A stretch of 64,000 nt of DNA from Actinophytocola sp044466355 (GCF_044466355.1 NZ_JBITMQ010000017.1:62001-126000), one strand, 5' to 3'; numbered from the stretch's first letter, positions 8,068 to 17,621 are shown. Notes: generated from the letters alone by a model not told the origin. Numbers and translations: made by a program.

Positions 8068-8519
8068 TTCACGCCAAACGCACGCAGCTGTTCGTCCACG
8101 CGGGACAGGACGACCTGACGATGGCAGCGGTGGTCATGCGCTTCGAAACACAAGAGGGCAACCCGCTCGCTGGCCGCCAACGCGGTGACACGGTCCAACG
8201 CGGCGACCGCATCCGCGTCCGCGAGCAGCGTGGAGTACCGGTTCAGAGCAGCGCGTAGTTCGTCGGCGTCGCCGGAGAACCCGGGGCGGTTGTCCTTCGG
8301 GTTACCCAAAGCCCGCAGATGTTCGTACCGGATCCCTGCTGCTTCAAGGTTTTCAGCCAGTGCTCGTTTGCTGAAGCCGCGTTTGCGTGAGATAGGTGTC
8401 AGCCGGACGTCGACCACGACGTCCACGCCGGCCGCGAGCAACTCGTCCACGAACTGCTCGGCGTCCCGACCCTCGTAGCCGACGCCGACCACGCCTGCTC
8501 GATGTCTGGTCGCCGTCAC
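8064..8519 (-). CDS. DUF488-family protein
   Basis: 151 residues from GTG 8519 (GAGAGGG upstream). The N-terminal VVGVGYEGRDAEQFVDELL and C-terminal LLCFEAHDHRCHRQVV are hallmarks of DUF488; the Cys and CHR residues are the conserved putative active or binding site. Biochemical function is unknown. Its 3' end overlaps that of the 7237 gene by three bases. Confidence 0.85.
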   Translation of the reverse strand: MTATRHRAGVVGVGYEGRDAEQFVDELLAAGVDVVVDVRLTPISRKRGFSKRALAENLEAAGIRYEHLRALGNPKDNRPGFSGDADELRAALNRYSTLLADADAVAALDRVTALAASERVALLCFEAHDHRCHRQVVLSRVDEQLRAFGVN

Positions 8520-8645
8520 GCGCGCAACCCTCTCATGTTCGCTACCGGCTCACCACCCCAGGAGTGGGCTGTCCGGTCGAGACGTTTGACACTCGCGTGT
8601 CGTTCCGCGACCGCATCTTCGTGGAGCTTGACAATCCACTCTACC

Positions 8646-8674
8646 TCAATCATCATTGAGTCAATGAACATTGA
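8646..8674. promoter_or_regulatory. Two ArsR operators TCAAT-N4-ATTGA
   Basis: Two perfect palindromes in tandem, at 8646-8659 (spacer CATC) and 8661-8674 (spacer GAAC). The second overlaps the start codon of the ArsR-ArsC fusion at 8664, so the repressor would block its own initiation. The half-sites differ from the ATCGA sites at 1.5 and 3.5 kb, so a different ArsR probably reads them. Confidence 0.75.
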
Positions 8675-9347
8675 GTGGCCTTCGGTGGTGGCGCGGGCGC
8701 GGCTGCACGCCGCGCTCGGCGAGCCCGCCCGGCTGGCAATCGTCGATCGCCTGATCCTGGGGGACGCCGCGCCGGGTGAGCTGAGCCGTGCGCTGGGCGT
8801 GCCGAGCAACCTGCTGGCGCACCACGTGAAGCTGCTCGAGCAGGCCGGGGTGGTCGAGCGATCCCGCTCCGAGGGCGATCACCGCCGCACCTACCTGCGG
8901 CTTCGCCCCGCGGCCCTCGCGGATCTCGCGCCGGCGGGCGCGGTGCGGGCGCCGAGGGTGGTGTTCGTGTGCACTCACAACTCGGCGCGTTCCCAACTCG
9001 CGGCGGCCCTGTGGGCGCGCCGCAGTTCGATCCCGGCTGCGTCCGCCGGCACCGAGCCGGCAGAACGCGTGCACCCGCTGGCGGTCGCTACCGCACGCGA
9101 GCACGGGCTCTCGCTCGCCCGCGCTGCCACCGCCCACGTCGACGCGGTCCTGCAACCGGACGACCTCGTGGTCGCAGTGTGCGACACCGCCCACGAACAG
9201 CTCGACGTGGACCGGCTGCACTGGTCGGTCCCAGATCCGTCGTTGACGGGCACCGAGGCGGCGTTCGACCGTGCATTCACCGACCTCGCCGACCGGGTCG
9301 ACCGGCTGGTACCCGTCGTCCAGTCCAACGGAGGAACAGATGGCTGA
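8664..9347 (+). CDS. ArsR repressor fused to low-molecular-weight phosphatase-type arsenate reductase
   Basis: 227 residues. Residues 1-90 are an ArsR winged helix (ALGEPARLAIVDRL; GVPSNLLAHHVKLLEQAGVV). Residues ~95-225 are an LMW protein tyrosine phosphatase/ArsC domain with the P-loop CTHNSARSQ (C-x5-R) and a later VPDPS region. ATG 8664 lies inside the second operator with no clear ribosome site, suggesting a short-leader or leaderless mRNA. Activity as a reductase is inferred from the intact P-loop. It overlaps the following arsC by 8 bp. Confidence 0.85.
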   Translation: MNIEWPSVVARARLHAALGEPARLAIVDRLILGDAAPGELSRALGVPSNLLAHHVKLLEQAGVVERSRSEGDHRRTYLRLRPAALADLAPAGAVRAPRVVFVCTHNSARSQLAAALWARRSSIPAASAGTEPAERVHPLAVATAREHGLSLARAATAHVDAVLQPDDLVVAVCDTAHEQLDVDRLHWSVPDPSLTGTEAAFDRAFTDLADRVDRLVPVVQSNGGTDG

Positions 9348-9993
9348 CCAGACCTATCGTCGTCCCGACCTGAGCATCGACCTGCACCACGCCTTGACCA
9401 CCGCGGCCGCCCGGCTGCACGGCGAGTTCGACGGCACGTTCGGCACCGAGACCATCGAACGGTTCCTGCACTCCAGCTACGACCAGTTCGCCGTGCGCAG
9501 CACTGTGCCGAACTTCCTGCCGCTGCTCGCCGAGCGGTTCGCGCGCCAGCGTCTACACGCCCTGGCCAAGGTCGAGGGCCACACCGAGGGCAAGCCGACC
9601 GTGCTGTTCTTGTGCGTGCACAACGCGGGCCGCTCCCAGATGGCGCTCGGCTTCTTCCAGCACCTCGCGGGCGACCGCGCCGTCGCGTGGTCCGGCGGCT
9701 CCGAGCCAGGGCACGAGATCAACCCCTCCGCGATCGCCGCGATGGCCGAACGGGGCATCGACATCTCCCGGGAGTACCCCAAGCCGTGGACCGACGAGAT
9801 CGTCCGCGCCGCCGACGTGGTGATCACGATGGGCTGCGGTGACGCCTGCCCCGTGTTCCCGGGCAAGCGCTACCTCGACTGGCAGCTCGACGATCCGGCG
9901 GGCAAGGGCGTCGAGGACGTCCGCCCTGTCCGCGACGAGATCGAGCGCCGCGTGCGTGGCCTGCTCGACGAACTCGGCGTCCCCGCCACCTGA
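9340..9993 (+). CDS. arsC: Arsenate reductase, mycothiol-dependent type
   Basis: 217 residues from ATG 9340 behind a GGAGG site. An N-terminal helical domain (~1-80, RFLHSSYDQFAVRSTV) precedes an LMW-PTP domain with P-loop LCVHNAGRSQMA and the motif PWTDEIVRAADVVITMGCGDACP. This two-domain form is that of Corynebacterium ArsC enzymes, which form an arseno-mycothiol adduct resolved by mycoredoxin. It reduces arsenate to arsenite, presumably exported by the adjacent aquaglyceroporin. Confidence 0.9.
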   Translation: MADQTYRRPDLSIDLHHALTTAAARLHGEFDGTFGTETIERFLHSSYDQFAVRSTVPNFLPLLAERFARQRLHALAKVEGHTEGKPTVLFLCVHNAGRSQMALGFFQHLAGDRAVAWSGGSEPGHEINPSAIAAMAERGIDISREYPKPWTDEIVRAADVVITMGCGDACPVFPGKRYLDWQLDDPAGKGVEDVRPVRDEIERRVRGLLDELGVPAT

Positions 9994-10009
9994 CCGGGAG
10001 CATTCTCCT

Positions 10010-10699
10010 TTGTCTCGCAAGATCCTCGCCGAGTTCCTCGGCAGTCTCCTGCTCGCCGCGCTTGTCATCGGCTCCGGCATCGCTGCGCAGCGGCTCTCCG
10101 ACGACACCGGCCTGCGGCTGCTGGAGAACGCCGCCGCCACCGCGGCCGGGCTTTACGTGCTGATCCTCGTGTTCGGCCCGGTCAGTGGCGCCCACTTCAA
10201 CCCGGTCGTCACCGCGGTCGACACCGCGCTCGGCGGTATGTCCTGGCGCGACGCGGCTGCCTATATCCCCGCGCAGGTCGCCGGGTGCGTGTCCGGCGCC
10301 GTGTTGGCCAACGCGATGTTCGACCTCGCACCCGTCAGCATCAGCGCCACCCACCGTGCCACCGCCGCACACGCACTGTCCGAAGTGGTCGCCACCCTCG
10401 GCCTGGTGCTCGTGATCTTCGCACTGGTCCGCTCCGGCCGCGCCACCCTGGCCCCGGCCGCCGTCGGCGCCTACATCGGCGCCGCCTACTGGTTCACCTC
10501 GTCCACCAGCTTCGCCAACCCGGCCATCACGATCGGCCGAATGTTCAGCGACACCTTTGCCGGCATCGCACCCGCCTCCGTGCTTCCCTTCATAGCCGCT
10601 CAGCTCGTCGGCGCCGCACTCGCGGTTGTTCTGCTTCGGGTCCTCTACCCAGCCATGAACTCACCTCATGCGGACGAGGCCGTGTTGTCGTCGAGGTGA
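10010..10699 (+). CDS. Aquaglyceroporin (MIP family) of the arsenic operon
   Basis: 229 residues from TTG 10010, with GGGAG about 10 nt upstream. Six hydrophobic helices and the two pore loops are visible: GAHFNPVVTA (NPV) and SFANPAITIGR (NPA). MIP channels next to arsC let arsenite leave down its gradient, replacing ArsB/Acr3, as in Sinorhizobium AqpS. No other arsenite permease is present besides the MFS gene. The 3' end overlaps the convergent DinB gene by 34 bp. Confidence 0.9.
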   Translation: MSRKILAEFLGSLLLAALVIGSGIAAQRLSDDTGLRLLENAAATAAGLYVLILVFGPVSGAHFNPVVTAVDTALGGMSWRDAAAYIPAQVAGCVSGAVLANAMFDLAPVSISATHRATAAHALSEVVATLGLVLVIFALVRSGRATLAPAAVGAYIGAAYWFTSSTSFANPAITIGRMFSDTFAGIAPASVLPFIAAQLVGAALAVVLLRVLYPAMNSPHADEAVLSSR

Positions 10700-11211
10700 T
10701 CGCCGAAGCTGAGCTGGCGTTCGTGGAAGCGGAAGTGCCGGGTGGGGAAGCGGTAGACGTCGGCGAGGGTCATGTAGTCGGTGAAGAACGGGTCCCAGCG
10801 GGTGGGGTAGTGCATGCCGCGGGCGAGGTCGGCGTCGGACTCGGCGTCGAGGCGTTGGTGCAGCCGTTTGATGACGTGGTCGAACATGACCGTCATCCGG
10901 TGGGTGGTGAGCGTGGTGCCACCCGCCCACGAGCCGAGATAGTTGACCACGTCGAACGGCTTGGTGGCCGCGTTCAGAATTCTGGCAAAGGTGCGGCTCG
11001 CACCATCGGGGAGTCGACCGAACATGCGCACCAGCCTGGTCAGTGCACGCAGGATCAGGTAGCCGAGCAGCATGTGGAACAACAGTTGCTTGTTCGTCCA
11101 CCTCGTGCCAATCGACTGCCGCCGAAGATCGGCCGCCGTCGCGGTGTCAACGAGGCGGTGAAAGGTCGTTTGGGCTGCATCCAGTTCGTGGTGCACGACC
11201 TCGCGGTCCAT
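10666..11211 (-). CDS. DinB-superfamily protein
   Basis: 181 residues from ATG 11211; the frame extends to 11250. A DinB four-helix fold is suggested by FHRLVDTATAADLRRQSIGTRWTNKQLLFHMLLGY and by the C-terminal DPFFTDYMTLADVYRFPTRH with candidate metal-binding His residues. Members are metal-dependent thiol transferases or uncharacterised enzymes. Its convergent overlap with the aquaglyceroporin and the DinB tail at 551-643 mark the island edges. Confidence 0.8.
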   Translation of the reverse strand: MDREVVHHELDAAQTTFHRLVDTATAADLRRQSIGTRWTNKQLLFHMLLGYLILRALTRLVRMFGRLPDGASRTFARILNAATKPFDVVNYLGSWAGGTTLTTHRMTVMFDHVIKRLHQRLDAESDADLARGMHYPTRWDPFFTDYMTLADVYRFPTRHFRFHERQLSFGDHLDDNTASSA

Positions 11212-11272
11212 CCCCGGAGTATCGCCCCGGCAAGCTGAGACTGTCCTCAATAATGCGCGGTGATGTCGAACT

Positions 11273-13435
11273 TCAGCGTGGCGTGATGTCGGCTGCCTCG
11301 TGATAGCCGAGTTCGATCAGTCTTGTTCGGAGTGGGTGCGCGTTGCCGTCAGCACGGTCTGCGCTGGCTCTGGTGGCGGTATTCCCATCCACCGAGCGCG
11401 AGCACGGCTTGCAAACTTCTCCCGCTGGCGGTGTTGATCGCGCGGTTGAGGGCGTCGAAGCCGTCGGAAAACGAGCCGTTGGTGGTCGGGGCGAGGTCGA
11501 GCAGGGCCAGTGCCCACGTCCACACGGTGTCGAGATCCTCGGCGAGGGGTCCGTCGTGGTTGGCCAGTGCGGCGACGAGATCCACAGTGGCGTGTCGACG
11601 TGCCGCCAGTCGGGTTCGAAGTCGAAGTCGTCCGAGCCCAGGATGGTCGGTGTCCACTGCTGGGCTCGGGCAAGCTCGGCGGCGGCGATGATCGCTCGTG
11701 TCTGACGGATGATCGCGCTGGCCTTGTTGGTGAGTGCACGGAAGTAGTGGCGTACATAGACCGGCTCGCGCAGCGTGGCCACGACAGCGCTCGGGTCGGC
11801 TGCCCACCTTTGCGGGGCCGCCTCCACGACGTCCTGGAGGGCCCTGGCGAGTTCCCGAGCGCTCAGCATCTGCCGTTCGCTCTCCGCATCGGGGCGCCAA
11901 CTCGTCACCAGTTGAGCGGCTTTCAGCACCGGCAGCGCCGCCAGTTCGTCGGCGCTGTGCACGGGACTGGCTGATAAGTATGGTCGGCTCGCTGGTCCGG
12001 TGATCGAACGCCTTCGGTGAGGGGGCGCCGTAGTGGCCAGTGACCTGGGTAATCGGCTCCTGCCACCGGGTCAGAACCTGCTCGGGAAGGACCATGGACC
12101 AGCGCCAGGCGCGTGGCCAGTCCGGTGGCAGGGGAGCGTTGGCGTCGGATGGTGCGGGTGTGGGGGAGCCGAGTGCGTCAGTCCAGGCGGTGAGAGATGG
12201 GGGGTCCGGTTCAGTGGCGAGTATCGCGTCGATCAGGTCCTTGTCGTCTCCGGTGGCGGTCGACGAGGCGATGCGTCGCGTGATGTGATCGACCTTGTCG
12301 TGGACAGGGATGTCGCCGGCCTCGGCCAGGATGCGGCACGTGATCCGTTCCCCTATCTCACCGGGGATGTTCTTGGTCCAATCGAGCACCTGCGCGCTCG
12401 GCACACCAAGTTGGCGAGCGCGTGCTGCTATGCGGGCGAGGTAGTGGGTGACAACGACCAGATAGTCGCGGTCGTCCTCACCCAGGTCGGTGGTCAGCCT
12501 GGCGATGTCCAGCGCTACCCATCCCGCCTCGGGATGCTCTGCCACTTCGCGGACCTTGGCGGCCACCAGGCGCACGCGGCTTGCGACGTTGTCGGCGGTC
12601 AGACCGGCTTCCAGCCGTTCGAGCATGAGCTCGTAGTAGTAGCGCTCGTGGTCGTGCGGCTCGCCACGCAGCACCGCACGCGCGACGGATTCGATCAGTT
12701 GATCGGTCGGGGCCGCTCTCTTGACGGCCCCTGCACCGAGGGCTCGGACTGCCATGTTCTCGGGATGTGCGGTGACGACACCGGCTACAACCGGATGACC
12801 AGCGGCTCCCAGCTGTGTCGCGACCCGCAGCAACTCGAATCTCGCAGGCAGTCGCTGCTCGGGACGCAGCTGCTGCTTGGAGTCAGCGAGTAGCCGCTCC
12901 AGCAACCCGGCAACCTCCGCTGGCGAGGTGCGTCCGAGCCCGTCCAACAGACCGGCGCCCGGCCAGGGCACATCCGGTTCCGGCAGTTTGATGATGCCGG
13001 GCCTCGTACAGTGGGTTGAGCCATGCCGGATCTGCCAGCTGGCCGAGAAACAACCTCAAGTGGTGTGGGTTGGACACGAGCGTAGCCAGTCGAGTGATCT
13101 GCTCGGGACCATGCCACGGCTCGGCGGCCAGGGCGCGCACGGCCTGTACTAGGGCATCCGGAGGCGTGAACATCCGGACGAACCAGGCCACCGTCCGCTC
13201 GTACAACGCGGTAGCCGCGTCGAGCGCCGTCTCCGTATGCAAGCTGGTGCTCGCTTCCTTGCGAAGCCACTACCTTCTCGGCTCGCCCGGGCACTTCGGT
13301 GAAAACGCGCTCGGCCACCTCCGACGGCAGGCCAGGCAGCGGTCGTCCATCACCGGCGATCAATGTCACGATCTCAGTGTGAATGCAACCCGGCTCGGCG
13401 GCCCCGGGACGCGCCGGAGGGCTGACGGCACTCAC
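11273..13435 (-). pseudogene. Large helical-repeat protein gene broken by several frameshifts
   Basis: Protein-like sequence moves between frames. Reading from the 5' side: IHTEIVTLIAGDGRPLP to about 13265; then SLHTETALDAATALYERTVAWF to ~13001, where an extra base in a G run (12999-13001) breaks the frame before IIKLPEPDVPWPGAG; then an open stretch to ~11970; then SADELAALPVLKAAQLV in another frame; then back near 11590 to DLVAALANHDGPLAEDLDTV. The intact ancestor would have been about 700 residues, all-helical, HEAT-like, without membrane segments. The motif W-L-x-PLYEAG-x-x-x-LPEP recalls repeat regions of large sensor proteins, but I cannot name a family. Confidence 0.65.
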
Positions 13436-13456
13436 CTCAGCAACGAGTCGCCGGTC

Positions 13457-16400
13457 CTATCGGAAGTCCCGGGATCTGTGTGCGGTATTGAGGTTGAGGG
13501 CTTGGAGGTGGTCGGCGTTGAGGTTGCAGACGCCGCCTGTGTTTTGGAGGGTGCCGCGGATGAGGAGGGCGGTTGCGTTGCGGGCGAGTTGTCGGTAGCG
13601 GGTCCAGAGGCCGGGGCTGCAGATGATGTTGAGCATGCCGGTTTCGTCTTCGAGGTTGAGGAAGGTGATGCCGCCTGCGGTGGCTGGGCGTTGGCGGTGG
13701 GTGATAGCGCCGCCGACGAGGATGCGGGTGCCGTCCGGCACGTTGCCGACTTCGGCAGCGGGGAGCGCGCCGAGCTCGTTGAGTTGGGCGCGGAGGAATT
13801 CGACGGGGTGGTGGTCGGGTGTGATGCCGGTGGCCCACACGTCGGCAACAGTCAATTCGAGCGCGGTCATGCCGGGTAGGGCGGGGGCGTGACCCGCCGT
13901 GGCAGTGCCGGGAAGATATTGAGGCCGGTCGCGGGCGACCGCACCGGCTTGCCACAGCGCCTCACGCCGCTGGGTGCCGAGCGAGGTGAACGCGCCGCTG
14001 GTGGCGAGCGCCTCGAGTTGGGGTTGGGTGAGGGTGGTGCGGCGGCCGACGTCCTCCAGGTCCCGGTAGGGACCGTTGGTGTCGCGTTCGTCGACGAGGG
14101 TTTGGGCGGTGTCGGTGCCGATGGTGCGGATGGTGGCGAGGTCGAGGCGGACGGCGACGCCGCCGGTGCTGTCTGGGCAGGGTTCGAGGGTGGCGTGGGC
14201 GAGGCTGGCGTTGATGTCGGGGCGCAGGATGGTGACGCCGTGGCGGCGGGCGTCCGCGACCAAGGATTGGGGGCTGTAGAAGCCCATGGGTTGGGCGCGG
14301 AGTAGTCCGGCGCAGAACGCGGCCGGGTGATAGAGCTTCAGATACGCCGACGCATACACCAGCAGGGCGAAGGACATGGAGTGGGCTTCGGGGAAGCCGT
14401 AGCCGGAGAAGGCTTCGATCTGTCCGAAGATCATGTCCGCCAGTTCGCCGGTGATGCCGTTGGCTGCTGCGCCTTCGTAGAAGCGGTCGCGGAGACGTTC
14501 CATCTTCGCGCGTGAGCGCTTCGCCCCCATGGCGCGGCGGAGCTGGTCGGCCTCAGTGGGGGTGAAGTCGGCGACGTCGACGGCCATCTGCATGACCTGC
14601 TCCTGGAACAACGGCACCCCCAGCGTTCGGTCGAGCGCGTTGGCGAGCTTGGGATGGGCGTGGGTCCAGGCCTGGCCGTTGCGGCGCCGGATGTAAGGGT
14701 GCACGGAGCCGCCCTGGATGGGGCCGGGCCGGATGAGGGCGACTTCGACAACGAGGTCGTAGAACTTCCGTGGCTTCAGCCGGGGAAGAGTGGCGAGCTG
14801 GGCGCGACTCTCCACTTGGAACACGCCGACCGCGTCGGCGGCGCACAGCATGTCGTAGACGTTGGGGTCGGCGAGGTCGAGTTTCGCGATGTCGACCTCG
14901 ACGTGCTCGTGTTCGTGGATGAGGTCGATGGTGTAGTGGATGGCGGAGAGCATGCCGAGGCCGAGGAGGTCGAACTTGACCAGGCCCACCGCCCCGCAGT
15001 CGTCCTTGTCCCACTGCAGCACGGTGCGGTCTTTCATCCTCGCGTGCTCGACCGGGACGACCTCGGACACGGGCCGGTCGCAGATGACCATGCCGCCGGA
15101 GTGGATGCCGAGGTGGCGGGGTGCGTCGCCGATTTGGTGGGCGAGGGCGAGGACGTCGTCGGGGATGGGGTGTTTCTCTCCGGGGTCTGCCTGGGCGATG
15201 GGGCCCCAGCGGTCGATCTGGCGGGACCAGGCGTCCTGCTGCCCGGTCGAGTAGCCGAGGGCTTTGGCCATGTCCCGCACCGCGGATTTGGCGCGGTAGG
15301 TGATGACGTTGGCGACTTGGGCGGCGTGGCGTCGGCCGTGCTTGTTGTAGACGTATTGGATGGCTTCTTCGCGGCGGTCGGATTCGATGTCCACGTCGAT
15401 GTCCGGTGGCCCGTCCCGCTCCGGCGCGAGGAAGCGTTCGAAGAGGAGTTTCCATTTGACGGGGTCGGCGTTGGTGATGCCGAGGGCGTAGCAGACCGCG
15501 GAGTTGGCTGCGCTGCCGCGGCCTTGGGCGTAGATGTTGTTGCGGCGGCAGAACTCGACGATGTCCCAGACGACCAGGAAGTAGCCGGGGAAGTTCAGTT
15601 CCTCGATGATCGCCAGCTCATGCTCCAGCTGCGTATAGGCTTCCGGGTTCGCGGAGCGGGGCCCGTAGCGGTGGGCGGCGCCGAGCTGGGTGATGTGGCG
15701 GAGGTAGGTGGCCTCGGTGTGTCCCTCCGGGACCGGGAACGGCGGCAGCTCGGGGGCGACGAGTTGCAGGTCGAACGCGCAGTCCAGGCCGAACAGTGCG
15801 GCGCGTTGCACCACGCCGGGGTAGCGGCGGAAGATCCGGGCCATTTCCTCGCCGGTGCGCAGGAACGCGACCGGTGCGGGTGGCAGCCACCCGTCCATCT
15901 CCTCAAGATGGGAGCGGGCACGCACCGCGGCGGCCGCGGCTGCGAGCCGGCTCTGTGCGGGTTGGGCGTAGTGGACGTTGTTGCTGGCGATCGACGGCAA
16001 CCTGAGTTCGGCGGCCATGTTGTAGAGCAGGTCGTTGTGGCGGCTGTCCAGCGGGAGCTGATGATCGATCAGCTCGACCACCGTGTGGTGGGGGCCGAAC
16101 CAGTCCCGCAGCCGCTTCAACTCGGCATAGGCCGCGTCCGGCCCCGCAGTGGTGAGGGCGTGACGGACGGTGCCTTTGCGGCAGCCGCTGAGCGCGACCA
16201 CGTGCCCGCGTAACTCCTCGACGACCTCGTCCAGGTCGTAGACCGGGCGGCCTTTCTCGCCGCCGCGGAGGTGGGCGTTGCTGATCACTCGGCACATCCG
16301 CCGGTAGCCCTCCAATCCGCGCGCCAGGAGCAGTAGGTGCCGGCCGTGTGGGTCGGGGACACCGTTCTGCGGGCCAGGCAGCTCCAGGGACAGCTCGGAG

Positions 16401-16780
16401 CCGAACACGGTCCGCACACCCAGCTCGCGGGCGGCTTCGGCGAACCGCACCACCCCGTACATGCCGTCGTGGTCAGTGAGCGCGATCGCATCCAACCCCG
16501 CCCGTGCCGCTTCCTCCACCAACTGTTCGGGGTGGCTCACGCCGTCGAGGAAGCTGAAGTTGGAGTGGACATGCAGCTCGGCGTACGGGACCCGCAGACC
16601 GGCGCCGCACAGGTCGTCGCTCATGAACCGGCCGGCCAGGTCCGGTGGCGGGCCCGCGTACCCCTCGCGTTTACGTGACCACGCCGGGCTGTCTCCGCCG
16701 TCCCCGACAGGGGGTTCCGCCTTGCGGGACAGAGCACGTTCTAGCTCCGCCCACGTTCGGCCACCGCTGTTGAAGCCCAC
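13457..16780 (-). CDS. dnaE2: Error-prone DNA polymerase DnaE2 (ImuC)
   Basis: 1107 residues from GTG 16780, eight bases after GGGGAG and matching the family N-terminus (GFNSGGRTWAELERAL); GTG 16789 sits too close to that site. The N-terminal PHP domain is AELHVHSNFSFLDG, the catalytic palm Asp motif PDIDVDIESDRREE lies near residue 460, and a C-terminal OB fold follows (ILVGGAITHRQRP). DnaE2 does mutagenic translesion synthesis with ImuA' and ImuB, neither of which is in this window. A perfect LexA box lies 46 bp upstream. It is intact although most flanking genes are decayed. Confidence 0.95.
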   Translation of the reverse strand: MGFNSGGRTWAELERALSRKAEPPVGDGGDSPAWSRKREGYAGPPPDLAGRFMSDDLCGAGLRVPYAELHVHSNFSFLDGVSHPEQLVEEAARAGLDAIALTDHDGMYGVVRFAEAARELGVRTVFGSELSLELPGPQNGVPDPHGRHLLLLARGLEGYRRMCRVISNAHLRGGEKGRPVYDLDEVVEELRGHVVALSGCRKGTVRHALTTAGPDAAYAELKRLRDWFGPHHTVVELIDHQLPLDSRHNDLLYNMAAELRLPSIASNNVHYAQPAQSRLAAAAAAVRARSHLEEMDGWLPPAPVAFLRTGEEMARIFRRYPGVVQRAALFGLDCAFDLQLVAPELPPFPVPEGHTEATYLRHITQLGAAHRYGPRSANPEAYTQLEHELAIIEELNFPGYFLVVWDIVEFCRRNNIYAQGRGSAANSAVCYALGITNADPVKWKLLFERFLAPERDGPPDIDVDIESDRREEAIQYVYNKHGRRHAAQVANVITYRAKSAVRDMAKALGYSTGQQDAWSRQIDRWGPIAQADPGEKHPIPDDVLALAHQIGDAPRHLGIHSGGMVICDRPVSEVVPVEHARMKDRTVLQWDKDDCGAVGLVKFDLLGLGMLSAIHYTIDLIHEHEHVEVDIAKLDLADPNVYDMLCAADAVGVFQVESRAQLATLPRLKPRKFYDLVVEVALIRPGPIQGGSVHPYIRRRNGQAWTHAHPKLANALDRTLGVPLFQEQVMQMAVDVADFTPTEADQLRRAMGAKRSRAKMERLRDRFYEGAAANGITGELADMIFGQIEAFSGYGFPEAHSMSFALLVYASAYLKLYHPAAFCAGLLRAQPMGFYSPQSLVADARRHGVTILRPDINASLAHATLEPCPDSTGGVAVRLDLATIRTIGTDTAQTLVDERDTNGPYRDLEDVGRRTTLTQPQLEALATSGAFTSLGTQRREALWQAGAVARDRPQYLPGTATAGHAPALPGMTALELTVADVWATGITPDHHPVEFLRAQLNELGALPAAEVGNVPDGTRILVGGAITHRQRPATAGGITFLNLEDETGMLNIICSPGLWTRYRQLARNATALLIRGTLQNTGGVCNLNADHLQALNLNTAHRSRDFR

Positions 16781-16825
16781 GACCGTCACTCCCCACCCGA
16801 CCAGCGCCGGGGGGAAGCCAGCGAT

Positions 16826-16839
16826 CGAACATGTGTTCG
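16826..16839. promoter_or_regulatory. LexA SOS box
   Basis: CGAAC-ATGT-GTTCG is a perfect palindrome matching the actinobacterial LexA consensus CGAAC-N4-GTTCG. It is placed to repress dnaE2 and induce it on DNA damage. Confidence 0.85.
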
Positions 16840-16994
16840 TGAGTATCGGAGCGATGGTCCGTCAGGTCAAATCGTTGTCCACAAGTGTCTGATCGGCCAC
16901 TTTGTGGCGCGTATCGAACGCGTGTGCCTGATTCGGAGTTAGCATGCGGATGGTCCTGCTGGGCTCGACCAGGCAACGGAGGGGAGACGCGGCG

Positions 16995-17171
16995 ATGGAC
17001 GCAGCAACGTGCGCGAAGTGTGGCGAGCAACCCGCAGGAGAAGGTGGCGTCCTCTGTTCTGACTGTAAGCAGATGCTTACAGTCAGGCTTCGGGACTACT
17101 GGAGTGCTGACACTCAAGATGGCGCACAGCTTCGCCAACTCGGCGGCGAGATCACGCCGAGCATGGCCTGA
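16995..17171 (+). CDS. Small zinc-ribbon-like protein
   Basis: 58 residues from ATG 16995 with GGGGAG eight bases upstream. Two knuckles, CAKC and CSDC, are 12 residues apart (C-x2-C-x12-C-x2-C), a likely structural zinc site. The rest is hydrophilic. Family not recognised. Confidence 0.6.
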   Translation: MDAATCAKCGEQPAGEGGVLCSDCKQMLTVRLRDYWSADTQDGAQLRQLGGEITPSMA

Positions 17172-17621
17172 CTGATTCAGCGAAGGCTCCGATTCGGACT
17201 GTCCACATACGAACAACTACTGAACGCATCGGCGATCGCCTGCGTAAAGCGGACTTCGTCGCCACCCGCGGCACCGAGCACACCGAGCAGATGCTCACCG
17301 CCCTGGCCTCCCGGGCATCCATCGAACAGGCCAAGGGCGCCATCATGGCGCTGCGGCGGTGCGATGTCGACGAGGCGTGGGCTGTACTACGGAGGGCCCA
17401 GCCAGCAGTTCAACATCAAGCTCCGCGAACTCGCCGTCGCCCTCGTCGAGCACATCATTCAAGCCCCGGCACAACAGTTGGGCGGCACCGAGCATCACGT
17501 CACACCCGGGTGGACCACCCGACGTGCCGCCGAAATGATCTGGCAAGCACTCGCACACCCGTCCCCAGCACGAGATCCACTCACAGACACCCCACCCACG
17601 GACTCCGCAAGTAAGAGCTGA
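17171..17621 (+). pseudogene. ANTAR-domain regulator fragment, frameshifted
   Basis: One frame gives RASIEQAKGAIMALRRCDVDEAWAVLRRA, a typical ANTAR helix that binds RNA hairpins in antitermination. The continuation SQQFNIKLRELAVALVEHI is one frame over; dropping one C from the CCC run near 17398 restores it. No sensor domain or start codon is evident on the 5' side. It could be a real pseudogene or a single sequencing indel. The ~245 bp after it (17622-17867) show no feature I can support. Confidence 0.65.

Noticed and set aside
14654..16213. 519-codon plus-strand frame
   Set aside because: Antisense of dnaE2; Val/Gly/Asp-rich composition is a GC-bias artefact.
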